This document shows, in pieces, positions 52,791-64,000 of a stretch of DNA of 64,000 nucleotides. Location: NCBI GenBank assembly GCA_944989445.1, contig CALYLW010000020.1, positions 359,464 through 423,463 on the forward strand, given 5' to 3'. The position numbers and the translations under genes are program-made. Under the pieces are notes generated by a model that worked only from the letters and a program-made list of their open reading frames with translations, had not been told where the DNA came from and ran no database searches. Every line of letters begins with the position of its first letter. The first letter of the stretch is position 1. The DNA is from Ampullaceana balthica. Taxonomy: Eukaryota > Mollusca > Gastropoda > Lymnaeidae.

Positions 52791-54716
52791 TCCCCAAAAC
52801 AAAACAAAAAACAAAAAGAACATGAATTCCCTGTCCTCATGAAATATACGTCAAGGTAACTTTACGTAACGACTTAAAACTAGTAAAAGTAAATACAGCC
52901 ACTCTGATGTTCGTTGGATCTTTATTTTTTCTTAAAATTCAACCGTCGTTAAGAATAAAATGTCATCAATACAGATATTACGGTATTACACTGGAAAACC
53001 AATGTCTTCGTCCCATTGAAGTGTTGTTAACTATTTATCATCTAGAAAGGGGAGAAAAAAAACTATCTACCATTTGAAGTCGAATAGTATCAGGCGTGTA
53101 TGTCTTGATATACGTTTTCCAATTGTAATATCGTCTCCAAAGAAGAAAAAAAGTCTGTTCGTTTTTTTTACTTTTTGTGTAAGGTTCAAATTTGTCCTGC
53201 ACCGAAAACTACGTACTAAAAGTACAACAAGAACTTGACTGGGCTATAGTGTACGAATCCTTGGTTTAGAAATGATTAACCAGCAACTCCAAGCCCCCAC
53301 CCCCACCTGAAAACTGAACACTGACATACGACAAGGCCGTGAGTTCTAATGCCTGAATCTGTTGACGTTGCGTGGTCAAGCTATAATGTTATCTTCATGT
53401 GAGAGATTGAACATTATCTTTTTTCAATCTGTGTGAGTACAGCGGGGTCGTCTCATCCATTAGGAACAGAGGGACTTGCGCATGGGGCCTTAAACGAAAA
53501 CCTTATAATGGCCCTGGGGTATTATACAGGACTGAAATGATGAGACTGAACAAACTGCCGAACCCTTGTGGTCACTCCCATTGAAGTGTCTTGAGAAAGG
53601 AGTTTGTTTTCTTCTACAATGCTCCGGAAGTGTCGGAAAATATACCAGAGAGGCGTCGTCCAGTCTCAGTATAATATGCCACATATAACTACGGGACGAC
53701 ACAACATATATTGTCATTATTAAGTTTAGCTAAAATTCTTTAAAAGGGTAGCTAATTCATCGCATATTTTGCTCAGTAGAAATGTCTGCTAAATGCGCCA
53801 TAGAACAATTATCCCGATATTTCCACAAGCTTAGCTCCGTCAATAATGTATTCTTTATTCTCCCCCGGGAAAAGCTCGATATTTGTCATAATGCTGGCAG
53901 ATGATGTGAGGAAGAAGTAATTTGTAAACGCTTTATAACAATGGAGATTAATTTGCAATGAGTGGAATTTTTTAACGGGATTCCATCCAGTACCCATGGT
54001 ATTATTTATTCTGTACTGTTTTTTTTAATGATGCGTTTTTCAAGTCAGGGGGGCCAAAAACGTTCCAGTTGTCTGCAGCAAGGAGTCTAAATGTGATCGG
54101 TCACCTATTATTTTAATGTTAATATCGGATTTAAAATTTTAATTTAATTTTTTTTTACAAATCACGACTCCAAAATTTGCAAGGGCCGTAAGTTTTAAGT
54201 TTTCAAAAACTCTTTGTTGCAGACTCTTTTTTTTTCCTTCTTTGTGCTCTATAAAATTATTGTTGCGAATATCAGACTCACTATTAACTGAACCTCAGAT
54301 CCGGGAACATCGGGGCGTGAGTTTGAACATCAATATTTAAAGAAATGCGCGGTAAATCGCAACGGCGAACAGGGTGCATGCGTGAGGGTTGGGAGGGGGG
54401 GGGAAATCATGCATCTAAATATTTATTACCGCCCTTGAACACTCCGGTCATGCCATGGTTAGCACATGTAGTGTTTGTCGGCCCTCACTCTGTTGGATTG
54501 TCACGCAAGAAGCAATCGCTTCGCCCCACACAGACATTCGTTTATATATCACATTCCCGTAAATTCGTTGTTGACTATCCTAACATCGGCACCAACAATG
54601 TGGACATCAATTTCCAAGTGTTCTGGTTCTCCATTGAAATCATTTTTTTTTAACAGATTGATAGCCATAAAAAAAAACCCGGAACAATGACGAGATTGCG
54701 TGTTGGAAACGAAATA
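52791..54716. other. Unannotated stretch
   Basis: No gene or element that I can support. Confidence 0.45.
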
Positions 54717-55097
54717 TTTGGGGCCATCCATATATTACGTACGCACAAAAATCGTATTAACGTACCCCCTCCCCCCTGTTGCACCCCGTACATTTTCGGG
54801 ACCCCCTACCCCATGCGTACGTTCCAAGCAATTAAAAGTTCAGAATTTCGTTTTGCATTAACTTATGAAACATTATTGCATATCAGTCTTGACTCAGTCG
54901 GTCTCGAATGCCGTTTGCAGCCTGAGCGTTTTACGTTACTAGGCCTAGTATTATGCAAATTAAATTTGTTGTGCGTACGTACACATTCAGTCGAGACTCC
55001 CCCCCCCTTTAGGCATCCATACGCAAAATGCCGTTAATTGAAGTCCCCTCCCCCTTCCACCTCCTTGCGTTATACGTAATATATGGATGGCCCCTTT
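54717..55097. mobile_element. GGGGCCATCCATATATTACG element with TTT TSD
   Basis: Element 54720-55094, TTT on both sides. Ends GGGGCCATCCATATATTACG and CGTAATATATGGATGGCCCC are a perfect 20-bp inverted repeat. The overall plan (GGGGCC...TCCATA...ACG) matches the two other GGGGCC groups, but the interior differs (GTACGCAC, GTACGTACACATTCAG). Confidence 0.9.
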
Positions 55098-55261
55098 CCT
55101 GGCAGACTACTCGGCCGGACAACCAGTGTGCTTTAAGCGGTGCATTGTTCTATAGCAGGTTGGGTTTTTTTAATGAATTCCAATTCACAAATACTTTTAT
55201 AAAATTGTGACTTGGACTAAGATTTTTAAAACAGAATATATAACTAAATTAGACCATCTTT

Positions 55262-55380
55262 TTTTTCAAATTACAACAAACAAAAAAAAACAACAAACAA
55301 ACAACAACAAAAAAACAAACAAACAAACAAAAATTATAAAAAAATAATAAAAAAATAATAAATAAACAAGCAAACAAACG
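55262..55380. repeat. A-rich low-complexity tract (CAAA/AATA)n
   Basis: Runs of CAAACAAACAAA, AATAATAA and similar. Confidence 0.9.
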
Positions 55381-55789
55381 GAATTCTGATGGGATTATTT
55401 GCATGTATGAATTATTTTTTTTATTTTATTTTTTTTTGCAATAACTTTAACTTTAAAAATGTATATGGTTACCAGCTAAGTAAATAGAACGTGGACATAT
55501 TTTAATATTATAATTTTGACCCTCAATTACCCCCCCCCCTCACCCGGCCACGACCATGAGAGAGGTATCGCAGTTTGATCATCTCTCCCATACTGTGCAC
55601 TACCTTGTATATTAAAAAGGGAAGAAAAAAAATATTATTATAAACGGAATTAATATTTAATTTGTACACATCGAGGAATGAAAATGTAGACGTATATCAC
55701 TAAGCTTCATAAAAATGTCCATTCCCGTCTATTTACACGGCCATTTCTAATTGATTGTAATCGATACTAAACTACACTGCGGGTGAGTA

Positions 55790-55991
55790 TTGTAGTACAT
55801 TGCTTCTCAAAGTGGTTGTCCGCGGACCGGTGCTGGTCCGTGGGCCATCCGCTGCCGCTCCGCAGATGTTCTCAAAAAAAGGACCGAAAAAATTGTCAGT
55901 GCAGGGAAAATAGTGCACCGGTCAATGGTGCAATGGAAAAAATTCCTGCCAGTCCGCCATACTAAAAAGTTTGAGAAGCACTGGTGTAGTA
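55790..55991. mobile_element. Short hAT-type element, relative of 27944-28134
   Basis: Element 55798-55983. Ends CATTGCTTCTCAAAGTGG and AAGTTTGAGAAGCACTG. Flanks TTGTAGTA and GTGTAGTA agree at 7 of 8 bases. Internal GCGGACCGGTGC; inverted with respect to the copy in the 41-nt array. Confidence 0.8.
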
Positions 55992-56918
55992 AACACTGGA
56001 ACGTTCCCACAACATCCTGACAGGCTTTCAGCACTCCTCAACCAGGCAAGCTATCAGAGGTTGTTTGTACATAGATGTTCAGACATCTCGGACTTCAGAT
56101 CTGCTTCGACACAGAAACCTCTCGGCATAGATTCCGGGGCTTTCGTCGCTGCTAGGCGCCAGAGGCTAAAACAATATGTCTGGTAGTGAATGCCAATGGG
56201 ACATCTTTAGATAGCGATATGAGGACGATTGAACATGTGGCGTCATTTTACAACGCGCCACAGTCGTGAATTATCATTTAATTAAGCTTATAACATAACT
56301 ATAAAAAAAAGAGACAAACAAATGGAATCCGTTCTCCAAAATATCCAACTAATTAAAGGTTTAGCTCTCAACCAGCGAAGGATATAATTTTTGTGTGTGC
56401 ATATAACGTCTCTCCAACAGTTTCCTGGAACCCTAATGTTAAAGAATTCATTGAGAATGTTATTGGTGGTGGGGACGTGGTGGTCTGGGAAGTGGGTGGG
56501 GCAGCGCTACATATATAGAATGGTAGATACGGGTGGTGGCTTCCGAAGATTTGGTCGATTATTGATCTGTTTTCTTTGACCAGACGCTAAGCCGTGGGTC
56601 CGTTTGAATAATGTATGTCGACACTACAGGGAAGCGCGTAAATTATGCCATAGTTATGACTAATGCAAGGGAAACGTATGTTTTTACTGAGTGACAAGTG
56701 ACAAGGCGTTTGTTGTTTTCATTGGATGTCGTACAGATGATGACACAAAAGGGAACGCGATGGCAATCAGACTGATAAATAACGTAGCCTAGAGATACAA
56801 TCTGTCAACTTTTGTTTATATATATATATATTCCCCTGGGGTGATTTTTATAAGTTCGTTCATATATATCTATTCATAAACCACTACGTTACTGTTTTTG
56901 CTTATGTATTTTGATAAA
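55992..56918. other. Unannotated stretch
   Basis: Nothing supported. 56000-56180 is less AT-rich, without a recognisable product. Confidence 0.4.
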
Positions 56919-58026
56919 TACAGTCAAACCTCTCAAAACGAGCACCTCTCATTACGATATTTTCGCATAACCAGCAAACATTTTTTTGAAAAAGTTGCTC
57001 CCTTAACGAGCGAAGATTCTCATAACGAGTGATGCAGAAAGGGAAAGTCCAATTTTCCTGGAAAATCATTTGTGAGCCGGTAATTCCGCCCTGACGTATT
57101 AATGGTATTATTCTGTGTTAAGCACTCGGTCTGTTAGCGTATTGTTTTCGTGTGTGATCAACCGTTTCTACAAATTTTGTATTCAGACAGTATTCGTTAT
57201 TTTTTATGTGCAGAGTGTAATAACCTCTGCTAAAATGTCTTCGAAAAAAAAACACAAGAAGACAACCATAAGAGAGACATAACACCGTTTAAAAGAAACG
57301 AAGAACCATTGAAAAGCGAGAACAAGGTGAATGTATAATATAAAAACAGGGTATTAGTAGGCCTGACAGGACGTAACACAACAGCGAACGTTTCGGCAAA
57401 GAGCCTTCCTCAACGGACAAATAGTACACAAATGAAACGAATAAAACGAAATAATAGAAAAACACTTAGCTGCGGTGAAATCCAAGTAGTCCAGTAGAGA
57501 TAAAGTAAGGAGAGAAAAGTAAGAGCTTATAAATTAGAATTATAAATTATATATTAGAACAAGGTGGCTAATCTAGCGCGCAACTGCAATCGGTCAACAT
57601 CTACGATCTGCACTATTCTCTATAACAATTAAGGAGATGGATGCTTCAAATGGAGTGTTAATAATTTCTACGAAACGATTACGCCATATTTTCGTCAAAT
57701 TTTAAAGCGTCGGCAAAAACAAATGTCCTTGGACAGTTTTCTAGTTTAAAAAAGGGATAATTATTTTTCATAAATTCATATTTTTTTTACGTTTTTTGTT
57801 TCAAATCTAAATTGTATTCTAGTTGTTTCACTCTTTAACAATTCATAAGTATTTTTTTTTAAATGTTAATTTATAAAAAAAATTAATTAGTATTTTTTTC
57901 AGCATGGAACGGATTATCGTATTTTACATTGATTTGTATGGGAAAAATTGTTTCGTATAACGAGTGTTTCGCTTAAAGAGTAAGACTCTGGAGCGAATTA
58001 ATCTGGTTATGAGAGGTTTGACTGTA
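56919..58026 (+). mobile_element. pogo-like (Tigger-type) element, 1.1 kb, TA TSD
   Basis: Element 56921-58024, TA on both sides. Ends CAGTCAAACCTCTCAAAACG and GAGAGGTTTGACTG are inverted and continue as the ATAACGAG-type repeats usual for pogo elements. At 57235 an ATG opens MSSKKKHKKTTIRET then a TAA stop, like the start of a CENP-B/pogo transposase. The rest of the transposase is missing. 57350-57430 holds foreign-looking sequence (see findings). Confidence 0.85.
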
Positions 58027-58057
58027 CTCATTATACACTATTATAATTATCTTTAAT

Positions 58058-58525
58058 ATAATTACTAGGGCTGGAACTGATTAAAAAAAATTGTAGTTGG
58101 ATTAATCGAGGGCGGGGGGTGTAATCGATTAATCGATTAATTTCGATTAATTATATTTTATAACGCATATATAGATCCCGTTAAGTTGCGATTCATTATT
58201 TCGTGAAATCGGTTAAGTCGCAGTAATTCCATGGCTCGCAAATTTTGGGACGCAACACAGCAAATTCGTTCTGCTATGCAAGAAATAAGGAAGAAAAACA
58301 TTTTTGTTACGTATGCACGTCTAAATAAATAAATAATAATACGAGGGAAAAGTATGTTATTTAATAACAAAAAATATAAATTATTAATAAATTGAAGAAA
58401 AAAATATAAGAAAAGTTTCTTAAATTTTAATCAAATTTTAATCGATTAAATTAATTTTAATCTATTAAAATTTTTAACGATTAATCGATTAATTAATCGT
58501 TAATCTCCGCAGCCCTATTAATTAC
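58058..58525. mobile_element. TAGGGCTG...CAGCCCTA element
   Basis: Element 58066-58517, flanks ATAATTAC / TTAATTAC (7 of 8). Begins TAGGGCTGGAACTGATTAAA, ends TCTCCGCAGCCCTA; ATTAATCGATTAATTTCGAT repeats near both ends. Confidence 0.75.
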
Positions 58526-59168
58526 CCCAGCTCCTGTTTTCTTTCATATATATGTATACCCACTTCACGTGATTTCCTTTCATCGTTAATACATATACTT
58601 TACACTCACACCTCATGCACTACTGTTATCGTCTATAAGTCCATATAATAAATGAAATCCTTACATGCATGTTAGCTCTCATACATAAACAGCATTAAAA
58701 AATACAGTTGCTGTTAGCATGTTTAGATATGGGACGAGATTGTTTTATACTCGTTAAATATGTTGAAACAAAACCTAACACCAAGAAACAAAATATGTTA
58801 CAGCACTCGTATAGCAGATTTCATACGTCATCTTGATACGATGGGTCACGAGTTATATCAGAGAATACACACATGCCCGGAGAATCTCGTCACCCGATAT
58901 AAAACATTTGCCACTGCATTTGTATTGTAATATTTTTGTATCACGTTCCCATTTAATTCATTATTTTAGTAATATAATTAAAAAATTTAGCTAGATGATG
59001 CAATGGTGTCGAACCGATGATGTAGTAGTAGCGATCTGGTTTAACAAATAAATGAACGGTGGTGCGTAATCAAAGAGTGTCTTTTATTCTCTCCGATGGG
59101 GAGAGGGGGCGAAGGGGTGCATGCGGTGCTGGAAACAAGGTTAGAGAAAGGGAATGGACTCATCCTCT
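58526..59168. other. Unannotated stretch
   Basis: Nothing supported. Confidence 0.4.
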
Positions 59169-59598
59169 TTAGGGGCCCTCCATAAATGACGTCACGCACC
59201 TAGAGGGGAGGGGGGGTCCACACATTTGTGACGATGTGTGACCTGGGGGAGGGGGGGGAGTTTGAGAAATCTGACGTCACATCAAAACTCGCAACTTTTA
59301 ATAAAAGTTCCACTTAAATATTTGATTTCGTTCAATTTATTTTGTGACATTTTACATGGCTTCATGCGTGTTACGATATTCGAGTGCAGACTCACGCTAA
59401 ATACATACTTAAATGACAACAAAAAAATGTGATTTGAAACGTGCTCATTTTCAAATAGAAAATACATATTTTAGGGGTTGGGGAAGCTTTGTGACGTCAT
59501 ATTGGAGGGAGGTCTAAGTTTTTGTGACGACGCTTGACGAGGGGGGGGGGTGAAAAATTGGCTAAAATTGCGTGACGTCATTTATGGGCGGCCCCTCA
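59169..59598. mobile_element. CATAAATGACGTCA element, full length
   Basis: Element 59172-59595. Ends GGGGCCCTCCATAAATGACG and CGTCATTTATGGGCGGCCCC. Flanks TTA / TCA. The interior matches 15541-15895 and, inverted, 31010-31446. Confidence 0.82.
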
Positions 59599-59793
59599 AA
59601 CATTTATAAAAACACAGGTTTGAAACCAAACCAAATATGTCATAATTTTTTTTTAATTACTATTAATAATAAATTTCACTCATGCATTTATTAGTAACAT
59701 AACAATAAGTTTTAATTTCTAAATTTCATGAAAGTATTGATATCTAAATTGAAATAATTATAAATGGACGCTATTAGTATTAAATGAACATCA

Positions 59794-60004
59794 TTGTAAA
59801 GCAGGGGTCTCCAAACTTTTCTGCCGGAGGGCCACATTAACTGTCAAACAGCAGTTTGGGGGCCAACTACACACAGTTTTGTGTTAAACTATAGGTAAAA
59901 ATATTATCTTTTTGGAGATTAAAAGGTCTCCAGGGGCCGGATGAGAGGACCTCGCGGGCCGAATCTGGCCCGCGGGCCGTAGTTTGGATACCCCTATTGT
60001 AAAG
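59794..60004. mobile_element. Short hAT-type element (CAGGGGTCTCCAAACT), TSD TTGTAAAG
   Basis: Element 59802-59996, TTGTAAAG at 59794-59801 and 59997-60004. It is the inverted counterpart of 22761-22958 (shared AACTGTCAAACAGCAGTTTG and TTTTAATC/GATTAAAA blocks). Confidence 0.88.
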
Positions 60005-61809
60005 TACTGGACAGTGATCAAACTTTCAAATAAAATACAAGATACACATACGATTTGTGTGAAGAAAGGAAAAATAAATATAAAAGCTTCATTAATGGAC
60101 ACATACATGTACAGACGTATATGTAGAATAACAAAAGTATTTCAATTAAATGTAGATCTTAAACTGCCTACTCTAACATGAAAAACCAATTAAATCTAGA
60201 AGAGAAAAGGAGAAGGGAATAAAGCAAAAGTACATAACAAAAAAAAAGGAGCATCGATGAGCGGAGCGGAAATTTAAGAAGTTGAAGGTTTTTAAAAATT
60301 TATTTTTAAAAATGGAAAAGATATTAAAGCTACGTAAAATTGAGTTGGGACGGTATTAAATTTGTGGACAACAATATATCAAAACCCAAACATTTTACAA
60401 ATGTAGAAATGTAATCTTTAAAAACAGTACGCTTCACCTTCGATGAGTTGTCAGCGTCGTTCTAAAATACAGTAATTGTTTTACATTCATGTAAAATTCG
60501 GTTCATGGATAAGTGAGTGTACATTTTGCCAAGAGAATTGTCACATTTATATCTTAACATAAGGAGATGACATTGACCATTTTTTAAATAAATAATTTTC
60601 TCAATGTAAGAAGCACGTATTCTATGATTTAACGTAAATTCAGTTAAGTGCTTTACAAACGTTTGAAAAAAGCCTTACTGCTGATACCCATGTTGTATTA
60701 GTTATCGTTTTATCTTACAGATATATTTTGGTGTTTTGTTTTGTGTTTTTTCAAAGAAATTTCATCTTTGTAGTTTAAATTAAGCCGCTTGAAATGTTTT
60801 CAACAGGCAAACAAGATAGAAATATTTATGAAAATTCAAAGAATCCAGAAAGTTTATGATTAATACGCATATACTTTGTCAAAATTAAAGAAAAACTGAT
60901 GTATGTTTTATAACAAAAACCTCACAGTTTGTCATAAATTTAGTTTAAATATTGTATGCTTTATTGACATACGTTTCAATTATTTATTTTTTAAATTTTT
61001 ACTTTGATTATTCGACACAGCTAACAGAAGTAGTGAAATATGCCTCCTCTTGTTACATACATATTATTATGTTATTCCTGGACATAATTTCTAGTAAAAA
61101 TGCACAAATACGAAGCAATAATTATAACGTGTAGAGAATTTACTTGTATGTAAACATTACTGAACTGCGACCACATAGCAACTACAATAAAATTAGTGGG
61201 TAATTAATAATTCAAAGCGTTTGCTTACTTCTCAACAACAGTAGAGTTAGACCATGAAATCCAATCTCAAATCTGAATGTAAAACGCAGGGCTACAACTG
61301 AAAAGCTCGCAGGCAGTTGTGTCAGTTGCCTACTTCAGCAATCCACAATCTTCCGTATCGGCTATTGCCGGTCCCTTGGAATTATTCTTGATGCCAAGTC
61401 ATGTCATCGCAGAACGACGAAGAAACTTAAGAGTTCTCGTCCCTAACCACCGCAAACTACACATGCCAGCGTACATTCATTGATTTTCAGCCTCCGTGAT
61501 GTCTTTTTAAGCCATCTTTCGTTCCCGGCGTACGTTCTTAAACAGATCTATACGGGGAGATCTACACAGTGTTTGTTTGTGTGTGTGTGTGTGGGGGGGG
61601 GGTCGGAATCTCTATTGATCTCACTTACAAAGGTCATTGCATACAATTGCTCTCACGTATTTCATGTCCAAATTGCTTCTTGAGTATCAGTGAGTTTCAA
61701 ACGTCAGCCAACTAAATTGGGTGGGAAACTGGAGTTATGTAATGTATCTGTACAATGATCGAGGGAGATGTGTTGGTCAGAACCTGGAGGGTATTAATGT
61801 TCGTTGAGT
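60005..61809. other. Unannotated stretch
   Basis: AT-rich, no exon or element. A (TG)n then G-run tract at 61573-61602. Confidence 0.45.
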
Positions 61810-62210
61810 TTCTAACCCAAGGGTCTCAAACCCGGATGAAGGCACGTGCCATTTTATGAATTGAGGGCAATACCCACCACCCCTCCCCCCTCCCACCCCT
61901 CCCCCCCTCCCACCCCCATCAAACAATCCGACCCTAGTAAACAAAAACACTTCATATACCTTAACTAATTTCACTACTTATCAAGAATAATATGCCAATT
62001 TGCAATTTAGACGCATAAGAATTATACCAAAGTGTGCCATCATAATTATTACTAACATATTAAGAAGCAGTGATTAGTATCGGTACTGGCTGTCTGAATT
62101 TCACGAATGGTATATTTTTTTAAAATTAAGCTTCCTTGCGGGAAACAAAAATCCTCATGGTGGGCCGCATTCGGCCCGCGGGGCCTGTGTTTGATACGCC
62201 TGCTCTAATC
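61810..62210. mobile_element. hAT-type element with internal C-rich block
   Basis: Element about 61818-62202. Ends CAAGGGTCTCAAACCCGG and CCTGTGTTTGATACGCCTG are inverted with mismatches. Flanks TTCTAACC / CTCTAATC (6 of 8). GGCCGCATTCGGCCCGCGGG near the right end. CCACCCCTCCCCCCTCCCAC-type sequence at 61875-61918. Confidence 0.6.
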
Positions 62211-62397
62211 AGAACTATCTGAGGTGTTAAATACACAATTATAAATGTCAGCTCAGAACTATATATATGTTATACGGTCAGCACTGATGAAGTGTTTAGA
62301 GACATGAAAAAGGCATGTTTATTTATTTGTACAGGTTTTCTCTGAACCGATCACCCAGCCCCCACCCCCCCACCCCGCACCCCACAAATATCTCTCT

Positions 62398-62583
62398 TGG
62401 AACCCCCAAGGAATGAGAAAAAGAAGTCGACCCAGAATGACTTGCAGAAGAGAACTGGAGGCAGACACCACAAAGAGTGGGCACAGCTGGGGACAGCTGG
62501 AGAGACTGGTTCAAGATCGGGATGCCTGGAGAGCCTTTGTTTGTGGCCTATGCCCCAGATGGGACTACAGGCGAAGATGGTAA
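62398..62583 (+). pseudogene. RTE-type retrotransposon, last 60 codons
   Basis: One open frame: [64 protein letters not shown]. It is the end of the same family as 42181-42610, with no frameshift, but truncated 5' and thus dead. Confidence 0.85.
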
Positions 62584-62790
62584 TGAAATATATCTCTTTT
62601 TCTCCCTCCCTCTCCCTCCCTCTCACCCTCTTTCCGTCTCCCTCTTTTTATCTCCCTGCTCCCCCATCTCTCTCTCTCTTTCTTTATCTCTCTCAATTTT
62701 TCTTGTATATATTTCTGTCTCAGTCTCCTCTCTCTCTATCTATCTTTCTATTTCTATCTCTCTATTTCTCTTTCCCTCCTTCTCTATATA
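62584..62790. repeat. Pyrimidine (CTCTC, TCCC) tract
   Basis: CT-rich low complexity directly after the RTE 3' end. Encoded Ser/Leu runs are artefacts. Confidence 0.9.
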
Positions 62791-62889
62791 AATAAACTAC
62801 AATGTCTACCTTAGTGTCAAGGAATTACAAGCCACTGCTAAAATCGATCATTTTATGACGCTTAAAAAAAGATTTGCGTCGCGATAAAC

Positions 62890-63275
62890 AGCGGAAACTC
62901 TGTCACCATTGTACAGCACAGTTGAACACTGTCACCATTGTACAGCACAGTGAAACCCTGTCACCATTGTACACCACAGTTGAAACCATGTCACCATTGT
63001 ACAGCACAGTTGAAACCCTGTCACCATTGTACAGCACAGTGAAACCCTGTCACCATTGTACAGCACAGTGAAACCCTGTCACCATTGTACAGCTCAGTTG
63101 AAACCCTGTCACCATTGTACAGCACAGTGAAACCCTGTCACCATTGTACAGCACAGTGAAACCCTGTCACCATTGTACACCACAGTTGAAACCCTGTCAC
63201 CATTGTACAGCACAGTGAAACCCTGTCACCATTGTACAGCACAGTTGACACCCTGTCACCATTGTACAGCACAGT
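62890..63275. repeat. 29/30-nt minisatellite, about 12 copies
   Basis: GTGAAACCCTGTCACCATTG plus TACAGCACA; units alternate between 29 nt (CAGTGAAA) and 30 nt (CAGTTGAAA). Confidence 0.94.
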
Positions 63276-63843
63276 TAGTTTAAACAGACCGTTCAGACTG
63301 AGTGCCTTTGTAATGTTTCCCACAAAAACTGTGTTTTAATTAAACATCTTCTGTGCTTGTATGCGGCACAATTGCTTGGTTCCCCCTCATTACTTCTTAC
63401 AACATTTGAGCCTGAAATTACACAGAGGCGTAGCAAAGGTTTGTTCCTCATGGGGTAAGTCTAAAAATTTCTCGACACTGTTGAAAAAATAATTTTTAAA
63501 AACCTCTTACTCCTACTGAAATATTACCGTCTCTCCAAAAATAGACAGAATATATCGACACCATTTCCTTCTCTCCCCTTTTGTCCCAAAATCCCACTTG
63601 ACTGCTACTACAAGGTCCCCTGCAAAATGAGATGTAAAGGCGTCTCATCGTGGGTAATTAAGGAATAGTATCTGATTATTTTATAGGCATTTTATTATTG
63701 TTATTAGTATTAAGTCACAAATGTCCTCCATTTGACCTTCATTTGATTTCTTATCTAGATTCTAGATATTGACCCACTTCCTGATCCCCTTCAGAGCGGA
63801 CACGTTGTACTCTCCAACTCAGGGGGGACAATAATGTCATCAC

Positions 63844-64000
63844 AGGAAGAAGTCTCTAGGCGTGCGCTCTTTCGAATCAGCTGCACCTAAGTCCTGGGAT
63901 AAGTCCTTAGACATGGAGCAGTCTTCCAAAATCATGGTGGGGTTGGCAATTTAAAAAAATTAATAAACTTAAAAGAAAAATTTGAAGAATTGTTCTTAAA
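63844..64000 (+). pseudogene. Non-LTR retrotransposon C-terminal fragment, at window edge
   Basis: Reads RKKSLGVRSFESAAPKSWDK, SLDMEQSSKIM, then after a slip FKKINKLKRK and IVLK. This is the RSFxxAAPxxWNxLP...FKxxLKTxLF signature of Jockey/CR1-like ORF2 ends. It runs to the window edge. Confidence 0.6.

Noticed and set aside
50703..52842. Three overlapping plus-strand ORFs of 658-691 codons, Cys/Val/His-rich
   Set aside because: Generated by a stop-free 36-nt repeat; all three frames are open, there is no non-repeat domain and no splice or start context.
54345..54653. 102-codon plus ORF
   Set aside because: No homology, low-complexity stretches, and no splice partner.

Overview
The window is animal (metazoan) nuclear DNA. 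It is AT-rich, its one clear gene is split by long introns, and the rest is dominated by minisatellites and decayed transposons. The mix of hAT, pogo-like, RTE-type and other non-LTR relics, short elements and very long tandem arrays would fit a mollusc, perhaps a gastropod. That is an inference from style; no sequence here fixes the species.

The one gene I can support runs on the minus strand from about 38,559 to 8,416. It encodes a two-pore-domain (K2P) potassium channel. I reconstructed eight coding exons with consensus splice sites and matching phases: 38405-38546, 36211-36444, 25550-25759, 24078-24203, 22638-22655 (an 18-nt microexon), 9456-9568, 8971-9075 and 8416-8565. Joined, they give 1,098 nt, or 365 residues plus a TAG stop. 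Both pore signatures (GYG and GFG), four membrane segments and a basic-then-acidic cytoplasmic tail are present. Exon 1 is preceded by a splice acceptor, so at least one more 5' exon lies upstream and was not found.

The most interesting structure is at exon 4. Its splice acceptor and first coding bases (24199-24209) are the last unit of a 31-nt minisatellite that extends about 0.7 kb into intron 3. Sixteen of the 22 upstream units I counted keep an intact AG|GT. The gene therefore carries a tandem ladder of copies of its own 3' splice site, with the phase-matched frame open through most of it.

Layout: 0.06-2.9 kb, two short hAT-type elements and a G-rich minisatellite. 3.6-8.4 kb, an AT-rich region downstream of the gene. 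8.4-38.6 kb, the channel gene, whose introns hold a 2.6-kb hAT transposon with 8-bp target duplications, a 2.1-kb CACGTG-rich minisatellite, 25-, 31-, 41- and 39-nt arrays, and many short elements. 39-50 kb, a degenerate tRNA-like sequence, a 1-kb foldback, RTE and other non-LTR tails, and GGGGCC-ended elements. 50.8-52.8 kb, a 36-nt array open in all three plus frames. 54.7-64 kb, further short elements, a pogo-like element, RTE and other non-LTR ends and a final minisatellite. Tandem arrays occupy roughly 13% of the window by my own boundaries. I support no other protein-coding gene.
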